Shown: positions 1 through 5,975 of the stretch, piece after piece | Numbering within the stretch: the stretch's first letter is position 1 | Layout of the letters: each line of letters begins with the position of its first letter | Source: an uncultured Collinsella sp. | GTDB lineage: Bacteria > Actinomycetota > Coriobacteriia > Coriobacteriales > Coriobacteriaceae | Direction of reading: 5' to 3' | Assembly: GCA_938036665.1 (NCBI GenBank) | Contig: CALHWR010000032.1 | Location: forward strand, 1-23,920 | Length of the DNA stretch: 23,920 bases | Notes under the pieces: generated by a model | Seen by the model: only the letters and a program-made list of their open reading frames with translations | What the model was told of the DNA's origin: nothing | Database searches by the model: none | Program-made: the position numbers and the translations under genes

Positions 1-197
1 TCAACGCCACACGGCTCATCGGGCTTACCGTTACCCCCACCAGCCTGCTCATGCCCACCAAGAGCGTGACCGCGGTGATCGGTCTGTTTGACGGCGAGGT
101 CCACGACGCCCAGAGCCGCCCCACCTGCAATATCTGCCGCATGCGTGAGCACTGCCGCTTCCACGCCGCCCACACCACCTGCTATTCCAGCCATTAG
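1..197 (+). CDS. MetH reactivation-domain protein, C-terminal part (partial)
   Basis: The frame starting at base 3 is open from the window edge to a TAG at 195-197, so only the last 64 residues are visible. The segment contains LLMPTKSVTAVIGL followed by a cysteine cluster, TCNICRMREHCRF, near the C-terminus. A PSKSV-like stretch and a final Cys-x2-Cys-x5-Cys cluster are known from stand-alone vitamin B12-dependent methionine synthase activation-domain proteins. That domain binds S-adenosylmethionine and remethylates cobalamin after it has been oxidised. The adjacent MetH lacks exactly this domain, and its start codon is only 9 nt downstream, so the two genes are almost certainly co-transcribed and act together. 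The N-terminal SAM-binding part lies outside the window, so the family call rests on the C-terminal motif and on context. Confidence 0.72.
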   Translation, partial: NATRLIGLTVTPTSLLMPTKSVTAVIGLFDGEVHDAQSRPTCNICRMREHCRFHAAHTTCYSSH

Positions 198-206
198 GAG
201 CCATCG

Positions 207-2765
207 ATGTCTACTCCGCTTATCACTCATGATTCTGACGGTACTGCACTGGCGGCACCTGTCAATACTGCGCGCTGCAACGGCGCTGTGTACAAGACGC
301 GCACGATCGACGACCTTCGCATTAAGGACGATCGTCTGCGCGCCGCCATCAAGGGCACCGGGCACCTGCTGTTTGACGGCGGCATGGGCACCATGTTGCA
401 GGCCGCTGGCATGAAGGCGGGCGCCCTGCCCGAGCTGCTCAACTTTGAGGAGCCCCAGGTCATCACCGATATCCAACGTCAATATGTCGAGGCAGGCTGT
501 GACGTGATCACCGCCAACACCTTTGGCGCCAACGCGCACAAGCTCGATGGCGCCGCCACCGTGGCAGATGTCTTTGCCGCCGCGGTCTCTTGCGCCCGCG
601 CGGCCGGTGCCCATTACGTCGCCGGCGACATCGGCCCCATCGGTGCGCTGCTTCGCCCCCTGGGCACCCTCAGCTTCGACGAGGCCTACGACCTCTTTGC
701 CGAGGAAGTGCGCGCCGGCGTCGATGCGGGCGTGGACCTCTTTATTATCGAGACCATGACCGACCTTGCCGAGATCAAGGCGGCCGTCCTCGCCTGCCGC
801 GAGAACTCCGACCTGCCCGTCTTTGCCACCATGACCTTTGAGGAAGACGGTCGCACCTTCCTGGGCACGAGTCCCGAGGTTGCCGCCATCATGCTCGATG
901 CCATCGGCGCCGACGTTTTGGGCATCAACTGCAGCCAGGGACCGGCCGAGCTCCGAGGACTCGCCGCTCGCATGCTCACCGTTACGGACAAGCCCGTTAT
1001 GGTGCAGGCCAACGCAGGACTGCCCCACGTGGACGACGACGGCAACACCGTCTTTGATATCCAGGCGCCCGAGTACGCCGTGGCCGTCGCCGGTATGATT
1101 GAGGACGGCGTAAGCGTCGTGGGCGGCTGCTGCGGCACCACGCCGGCGCACATGGCAGCGCTGCGCACGCTTATCGATAACCACACGCCCAGTCCGCGCC
1201 ACCGCAAGCCCAGCATGTCGGTCACAAGCGCCCAGACCGTGGTGGACCTCCCCTGCGACGGCCACAAGATCGCCGTCATCGGCGAGCGCATCAACCCCAC
1301 CGGCAAAAAGCGCCTGCAGCAGGCCCTGCGCGACGGCGATCTGGACTACGTGGTGAGCCAGGGCATCAGCCAGCAGGAGCAGGGCGCCGACATCCTGGAC
1401 GTCAACGTGGGCCTGCCCGAGATCGACGAGGTCAAGATTATCCAACAGGCCACCGAGCAGCTCCAAGGCTCCACGCTGCTGCCGCTGCAGATCGACTCCA
1501 CCGACCCCGCCGCCGTCGAGGCCGCCGTACGTCGCTACGCCGGCAAGCCCATCATCAACTCGGTCAACGGCAAGCAGCAGATCATGGACGAGATCTTCCC
1601 GCTGGTCGCCCACTACGGCACCAACGTTGTCGGCCTTACGCTCGACGAAGGCGGCATCCCCGATACCGCCGAGGCCCGCTTTGCCATCGCCGAGCGCATC
1701 GTGGCCGAGGCTGCCCGCTACGGCATCGGCCCGGACCGTATCCTCATCGACTGCCTGGTCATGACCGCCTCGACCAATCAACGCCAGGCCGAGCAGATCC
1801 TGCGCGCCATGTCCCTGTGCAAGGAGCGCCTGGGCGTCAAATGCGCGCTCGGCGTGTCGAACATCAGCTTTGGTCTGCCTGCCCGCCCGCTGCTGGGCTC
1901 GGTCTTTTTGGCCGCCGCCTTTGGCGCGGGCCTCGATGCCCCCATCATGAACCCGGGCTCCAAGCGCTTTATGGACACCGTCTACAGCTATCGCGTCCTG
2001 AGCGTTGAGGACGAGGGCTCGACCGGATACATCGAGCGCTATGCCGGCTGGACCGATCCGTATAAGATCGCCGCCAACCCGGCAGCAGCTCAGGCCGCAT
2101 CGACCGACACCGTGCCCGCTGCCGGCACCGCCGGCACCGACGGCAACGACGACCCGATTCGTCGCATGGTCGTCTCGGGCCGCAAAGGCGAGATCGCTGC
2201 CGAGACCGAGCGTCTGCTGGCAGACCACGACGCCATGGACCTTATCAACAACCACTTTATCCCCGCCCTCGACGAGGTGGGCGTCCTCTTTGACCAGGGC
2301 AAGTTCTTCTTGCCGCAACTCATGGCCTCGGCCGAAGCCGCACGCGTGGGCTTCGACACCATCAAGCGCCTGATGCCCGCCGGCGAGATCGCCGACAAGG
2401 GCAAGATCTGCGTGGCCACCGTCAAGGGCGACATCCACGATATCGGCAAGAACATCGTCAAGATGCTGCTCGACAACTACGGCTACACCGTCTTTGACCT
2501 AGGCCGCGATGTCGACCCGCAAGAGGTGCTCAAGACCGTGCAGGAGCGTGACATCAAGCTCGTCGGCCTCTCGGCGCTTATGACCACCACGGTCGTCGCC
2601 ATGGAAGAGACCATCAAGTTGCTCCATGCCGAGGTTCCGGGCGTCAAGATCATCGTGGGCGGCGCCGTGCTCACCCCCGAATACGCCAAGCAAATCGGCG
2701 CGGACTACTACGCCAAGGCCGCCGCCGAGAGCGCTCGTATCGCCGAAGAGGTCTTTGGGAAGTAA
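207..2765 (+). CDS. metH: B12-dependent methionine synthase without activation domain
   Basis: This 852-aa protein transfers a methyl group from methyltetrahydrofolate through cobalamin to homocysteine, making methionine in the cytoplasm. Three modules are visible. The homocysteine-binding barrel (about 50-330) begins LLFDGGMGTML and has the zinc ligands Cys242 (GINCS) and Cys308-Cys309 (GGCCGT). The pterin-binding barrel starts near 355 with AVIGERINPTGKK. The cobalamin cap and Rossmann modules (about 640-852) carry the base-off ligand His744 in GDIHDIGKN. The chain ends right after the B12 domain, whereas E. coli MetH (about 1,227 aa) continues into a SAM-binding reactivation domain; here that role is probably filled by the gene just upstream. 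The ATG at 207 follows a GGAG at 197-200. About 50 residues precede the barrel and match no domain I know. Confidence 0.95.
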   Translation: MSTPLITHDSDGTALAAPVNTARCNGAVYKTRTIDDLRIKDDRLRAAIKGTGHLLFDGGMGTMLQAAGMKAGALPELLNFEEPQVITDIQRQYVEAGCDVITANTFGANAHKLDGAATVADVFAAAVSCARAAGAHYVAGDIGPIGALLRPLGTLSFDEAYDLFAEEVRAGVDAGVDLFIIETMTDLAEIKAAVLACRENSDLPVFATMTFEEDGRTFLGTSPEVAAIMLDAIGADVLGINCSQGPAELRGLAARMLTVTDKPVMVQANAGLPHVDDDGNTVFDIQAPEYAVAVAGMIEDGVSVVGGCCGTTPAHMAALRTLIDNHTPSPRHRKPSMSVTSAQTVVDLPCDGHKIAVIGERINPTGKKRLQQALRDGDLDYVVSQGISQQEQGADILDVNVGLPEIDEVKIIQQATEQLQGSTLLPLQIDSTDPAAVEAAVRRYAGKPIINSVNGKQQIMDEIFPLVAHYGTNVVGLTLDEGGIPDTAEARFAIAERIVAEAARYGIGPDRILIDCLVMTASTNQRQAEQILRAMSLCKERLGVKCALGVSNISFGLPARPLLGSVFLAAAFGAGLDAPIMNPGSKRFMDTVYSYRVLSVEDEGSTGYIERYAGWTDPYKIAANPAAAQAASTDTVPAAGTAGTDGNDDPIRRMVVSGRKGEIAAETERLLADHDAMDLINNHFIPALDEVGVLFDQGKFFLPQLMASAEAARVGFDTIKRLMPAGEIADKGKICVATVKGDIHDIGKNIVKMLLDNYGYTVFDLGRDVDPQEVLKTVQERDIKLVGLSALMTTTVVAMEETIKLLHAEVPGVKIIVGGAVLTPEYAKQIGADYYAKAAAESARIAEEVFGK

Positions 2766-2790
2766 CACAACGGAAACAACCGAGCACCAA

Positions 2791-2828
2791 AACGTGCCGC
2801 ACGCGCCACTTGGCACGTGCGGCACGTT
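2791..2828. repeat. 38-bp near-perfect palindrome between metH and the DUF711 gene
   Basis: The outer arms are a perfect 13-bp inverted repeat (AACGTGCCGCACG and its complement). They are followed by one C/A mismatch, three more pairs and a 4-base ACTT loop. No T-run follows on the + strand (TTAGAATAG), so it is a poor intrinsic terminator. A TTGGCA at 2810-2815 lies in its right half and could be the -35 box of the downstream gene, with TAGATA 17 bp further on. It could therefore be an operator, an attenuating hairpin or a Rho-type 3' end; the sequence does not decide between these. Confidence 0.6.
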
Positions 2829-2873
2829 AGAATAGATAAGACTATGCTCGTTTTGGCAGATAGGAGCGCAAGG

Positions 2874-4238
2874 ATGGCGATCACGCCCGCAGAAATCGCG
2901 GAAACCCGCGGCATGGTTGAGGAACAGAACCTCGACATCAGGACCATCACCATGGGTGTTTCGCTCATGGGTTGCGGTGACGAGAACCTCGACCGCATGT
3001 GCACGAAGATCTACGACCATGTGACGCACACGGCTGAGCATCTGGTCGAGACCGCCGAGAACCTCGAGCGCGAGTACGGTATCCCCATTGTCAACAAGCG
3101 CGTTTCCGTCACCCCGGTGGCGCAGATCGCCGCGTGCTGCAAGGATGAGGACCTCACCCCCATCGCGCATGCCCTCGACCGCGCGGCCGAGACGCTCGGC
3201 ATCGATTACCTGGGCGGCTTCTCCGCACTCGTCCAGAAGGGCATCGGCGACGCCGACCGCCGCGTCATCCAGTCCATCCCCCAGGCGCTCGCCACCACGA
3301 GCCGTGTCTGCTCCAGCGTCAACGTCGCCAGCCTGCGTGCCGGCATCAACATGGACGCCGTGCTTATGGCCGCCCAGACCATCATCGATGCCGCTAAACT
3401 CACGGCCGACCAGGATTCCGTCGGCGCTTCCAAGTTTGTCTGCTTTGCTAACATGGTCGAGGACTCCCCGTTTATGGCGGGCGCCGTCCACGGCGGTGGC
3501 GAGGCCGACGCCGTCATCAACGTAGGCGTCTCGGGCCCCGGCGTTATGGCCGCAGCCCTGGAGACGCTGCCCGACTCTGCATCGATGATGGAAGTCGCCG
3601 AGAAGATTAAGCAGACCGCCTTTAAGATCACCCGTGCCGGCGAGCTCATGAGCCGCGAGGCCGCCCATCGCCTGGGTGTCGAGAAGGGCATTGTCGACCT
3701 GTCGCTGGCTCCCACGCCCGCCATCGGCGACTCCGTCGCTCGCATCCTCGAGATCATCGGCGTGGGCACCTGCGGTGGTCCCGGCACGACCTGCGCGCTC
3801 GCCATGCTCAACGATGCCGTCAAGAAGGGCGGCGTCATGGCTAGCTCCAGCGTGGGCGGTCTCTCGGGTGCTTTTATCCCCGTGTCCGAGGACGCCGGCA
3901 TGATCGCCGCCGTCGAGGCCGGCGCGCTTTCGCTCGAGAAGCTCGAGGCCATGACCTGCGTGTGCTCCGTTGGCCTGGACATGATCGCCATCCCCGGCGA
4001 CACCCCGGTCGAGACCATCGCCGGCATTATCGCCGACGAGATGGCCATCGGCGTCATCAACAACAAGACCACGGCCGTCCGCGTGATTCCCGCCATTGGC
4101 AAGGGCGTGGGCGACTGCGTCGAGTACGGCGGCCTATTTGGCCGTGCGCCTATCATGCCGGTGAACCCCAACGCCGGCACCGTGCTTGCCCACCGCGGTG
4201 GACGCTTCCCGGCGCCGCTGAACTCGCTCAAGAACTAG
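2874..4238 (+). CDS. UPF0210 / DUF711 family protein
   Basis: This 454-aa protein matches the UPF0210 (DUF711, often labelled 'PFL family') proteins in length and in blocks such as the N-terminal [11 protein letters not shown], the [12 protein letters not shown] segment, [16 protein letters not shown] and the C-terminal [13 protein letters not shown]. The family is widespread in anaerobic bacteria and archaea; its biochemical role is unknown to me, and a link to pyruvate formate-lyase is by name only. I start at the ATG at 2874, preceded by GGAG at 2863-2866. An upstream in-frame ATG at 2844 and the longer frame to 2817 would add residues that do not look like the family and would run into the palindrome. 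In many genomes an ACT-domain gene sits beside this family; none is here, and the gene follows metH by 108 nt. Confidence 0.88.
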   Translation: MAITPAEIAETRGMVEEQNLDIRTITMGVSLMGCGDENLDRMCTKIYDHVTHTAEHLVETAENLEREYGIPIVNKRVSVTPVAQIAACCKDEDLTPIAHALDRAAETLGIDYLGGFSALVQKGIGDADRRVIQSIPQALATTSRVCSSVNVASLRAGINMDAVLMAAQTIIDAAKLTADQDSVGASKFVCFANMVEDSPFMAGAVHGGGEADAVINVGVSGPGVMAAALETLPDSASMMEVAEKIKQTAFKITRAGELMSREAAHRLGVEKGIVDLSLAPTPAIGDSVARILEIIGVGTCGGPGTTCALAMLNDAVKKGGVMASSSVGGLSGAFIPVSEDAGMIAAVEAGALSLEKLEAMTCVCSVGLDMIAIPGDTPVETIAGIIADEMAIGVINNKTTAVRVIPAIGKGVGDCVEYGGLFGRAPIMPVNPNAGTVLAHRGGRFPAPLNSLKN

Positions 4239-4255
4239 CTGAGGGGGACTGGCGA

Positions 4256-4393
4256 GGAGCCCCGCCGCCGGGCGGCAGACATATAAGGTCGCCTGCTCGG
4301 ACAGTCCTGACTCGCACGGAGAGCACATTAAGTGCTCTCCGGCTCGTGCGGAACTCGCGATCGACCTTATATATTTGCCCTCCCCGGGGCTCC
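4256..4393. repeat. Large nested inverted repeat (candidate structured RNA or palindromic element)
   Basis: Three nested pairs of arms share one centre near 4329. The outer pair is GGAGCCCC (4256-4263) with GGGGCTCC (4386-4393). The middle pair is ATATAAGGTCG (4281-4291) with CGACCTTATAT (4362-4372), both perfect. The inner hairpin is CGCAC plus GGAGAGCAC (4313-4326), a 5-base loop, then GTGCTCTCC (4332-4340) and GTGCG (4346-4350) with a 5-base bulge. GGGC/GCCC can add pairs between the outer and middle arms. No T-run follows. It lies 18 nt after the DUF711 stop and contains no plausible gene. It may act at the 3' end of that mRNA, be a small RNA, or be a dispersed repeat. Confidence 0.6.
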
Positions 4394-4470
4394 CGCACAA
4401 CGGGACCTCGGTTGGGTTCTATCCCGGTTGCAGTCGCTTCGCTTCTGCTCCACTTTGCTGGTATGACGGT

Positions 4471-4499
4471 TTGGCGTTGGATCGGTTCTTTCTGATATA
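4471..4499 (+). promoter_or_regulatory. Weak candidate promoter for the methyltransferase gene
   Basis: TTGGCG at 4471-4476 resembles a -35 box, and an AT-rich TGATATATG stretch at 4493-4501 could supply the -10 (GATATA with a 17-bp spacer, or TATATG with 19). It lies about 60 nt before the chosen GTG start, in a stretch of lower GC than its surroundings. The match is modest and unsupported by other evidence. Confidence 0.3.
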
Positions 4500-4558
4500 T
4501 GCTGGTTGCGGCTCTTCTTTTGGGAGGAGTCGCTTTTTTGTTGCTAGGAGGTTGGCCC

Positions 4559-5446
4559 GTGGCTGATGGGGAGAATCGTTCTGAGCTGCTTTCCACAGAT
4601 TGGAATCTGGAGTGGATGCGTCTGCAAGCTGATCGGCGGCGGGCTGACGATTCTTTTGAGTGGGATAAAAGGGCTCGGCATTTTCGGCCGTTGGAGACTG
4701 CCCCTTATGCTCGGGATTTTATAAAGCTGCTGGCGCTTGAGCCCGGCGAGTCGGTACTCGATATGGGGTGCGGGGCTGGGTCGATTGCTATTCCGCTTGC
4801 TCAGGCTGGGCATCCTGTGATTGCTGCTGACTTTTCCCCTGCCATGTTGGGCACGCTTGATGCTGGCATTGAGTACTATGGGCTCGAGGATCGCATTACG
4901 CCGCTTGAGCTTGCCTGGGACGATGATTGGGATCTGGTTGGGCCGGTTGCCAAGGCTGTTGATGTTGCCTTTGCCAGTCGCTCTGTCACCACGACCAACC
5001 TAAAAGGCGCGCTTGCCAAGCTCGACCGTACGGCTCGTCGGCGTTGTGCAGTCACGATGGTCGCCAACTCCAGCCCGCGCTATGATCTGCACTTGATGAA
5101 CGCTATCGGCGCCTCGGTTACCTGCAGCAATGGCTTTGTGTACGCCTTCAACATCCTCATTCAGATGGGTGCCCTGCCGCAGGTCACGTACTTTGAATCG
5201 CCGCGTCGCGATACCTTCGACAGCCTTGAGGCAGGCGTGGCGGACTTTTCCCGCATGCTTGAGCATGGCAACGAGGATAAGGTCGACCGTCTGCGCGACT
5301 ACATCGCCCAACACATGATCGAGAATCCCCATGCCGGTGAGCCGGGCTCCAAGGGCGTGTCGCAGGGGCGCTATATGCTCGACCATGTCCGTAAGGTTCG
5401 CTGGGCGTTTATTGCATGGGAACCGGTCTCTGAATCCCGCTCGTAG
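4559..5446 (+). CDS. Class I SAM-dependent methyltransferase
   Basis: The 295-aa protein carries the glycine-rich SAM-binding motif I, VLDMGCGAGS (residues 66-75), followed by the expected alternation ending in VIAADFSPAML, so it is a Rossmann-fold methyltransferase. The substrate cannot be told. The N-terminus (ENRSELLSTDWNLEWM) and the C-terminal block PGSKGVSQGRYMLDHVRKVRW may be family-specific. I choose the GTG at 4559 because a full AGGAGG (4546-4551) lies 7 nt before it; the longer frame from 4499 adds a hydrophobic stretch lacking a ribosome-binding site. Codon use is odd: roughly the first 400 bp favour GCT, GGG and CTT, while the rest uses the GCC/GGC/CTC style of the neighbours. 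This may mark a recombined 5' half. It is separated from the flanking genes by 158 and 320 nt and probably has its own promoter. Confidence 0.85.
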   Translation: MADGENRSELLSTDWNLEWMRLQADRRRADDSFEWDKRARHFRPLETAPYARDFIKLLALEPGESVLDMGCGAGSIAIPLAQAGHPVIAADFSPAMLGTLDAGIEYYGLEDRITPLELAWDDDWDLVGPVAKAVDVAFASRSVTTTNLKGALAKLDRTARRRCAVTMVANSSPRYDLHLMNAIGASVTCSNGFVYAFNILIQMGALPQVTYFESPRRDTFDSLEAGVADFSRMLEHGNEDKVDRLRDYIAQHMIENPHAGEPGSKGVSQGRYMLDHVRKVRWAFIAWEPVSESRS

Positions 5447-5604
5447 CCCGTTCACAGCCTGCGCTGCCCATCACCTCGGCATCCGCATTCTTTTTGAACT
5501 GGGCAAACACGCTCCACACCGCGCCGTTCCTGCGCTATCGTGGGACAGCTCACGTAGATTAAGGCCCCGTCGCGGGGCGCCCCATACATAGAAAGCGAGA
5601 ACCC

Positions 5605-5904
5605 ATGGCACTGACAGGAGCCCAGGTCAAGCAGCTTCGCAGCATGGCCCATCACCTCAACCCCGCCATCATCATCGGCAAGTCCGATGTCAACGAGGGC
5701 ACCGTCGAGCAGACGGTCGCCTACCTGGAGAAGCACGAGCTCGTTAAGTGCTCCGTGCTCGATGGCTCCAGTCTTTCCGCCCGCGAGGCCGCCGAAGAGC
5801 TCGCTGAGCGTTGCCACGCCGAGGTCGTCCAGGTCATCGGCCGCAAGTTCTCGCTGTATCGCGAGTCCTCGCGCAAGGACATCGAGAAGATCAAGCTCGT
5901 CTAA
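5605..5904 (+). CDS. yhbY: YhbY-family (CRM domain) ribosome-assembly RNA-binding protein
   Basis: This 99-aa protein is a single CRM domain. It opens LTGAQVKQLRSMAHHLNPAIIIGKSDVNEGTVEQ, where the loop around IGKSDVNEG is the RNA-binding GxxG-type turn, and closes with VVQVIGRKFSLYRES. Length and motif order match YhbY throughout. YhbY proteins associate with the pre-50S ribosomal subunit and are thought to help its assembly. The ATG at 5605 has only a weak purine-rich site (GAAAGCGAG) before it. A small GC hairpin (CCCCGTCGCGGGG) sits just upstream, around 5565-5578. The gene stands alone and is followed by a good intrinsic terminator. Confidence 0.93.
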   Translation: MALTGAQVKQLRSMAHHLNPAIIIGKSDVNEGTVEQTVAYLEKHELVKCSVLDGSSLSAREAAEELAERCHAEVVQVIGRKFSLYRESSRKDIEKIKLV

Positions 5905-5941
5905 GAGCCAATGATCCGGCGAGCCAACACATAGCAAGCTT

Positions 5942-5975
5942 ACGGGTGCCCAAGTACTTCGGGCGCCCGTTTTTT
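5942..5975 (+). terminator. Intrinsic terminator after yhbY
   Basis: ACGGGTGCCC and GGGCGCCCGT form a 10-bp stem with one G-T pair and a 9-base loop, followed directly by TTTTTT. The T-run overlaps the stop codon (5974-5976) of the convergent regulator gene on the other strand. Confidence 0.9.

Noticed and set aside
2499..3668. 389-codon minus-strand frame across the end of metH and the DUF711 gene
   Set aside because: It crosses two well-supported plus-strand genes and the palindrome between them.
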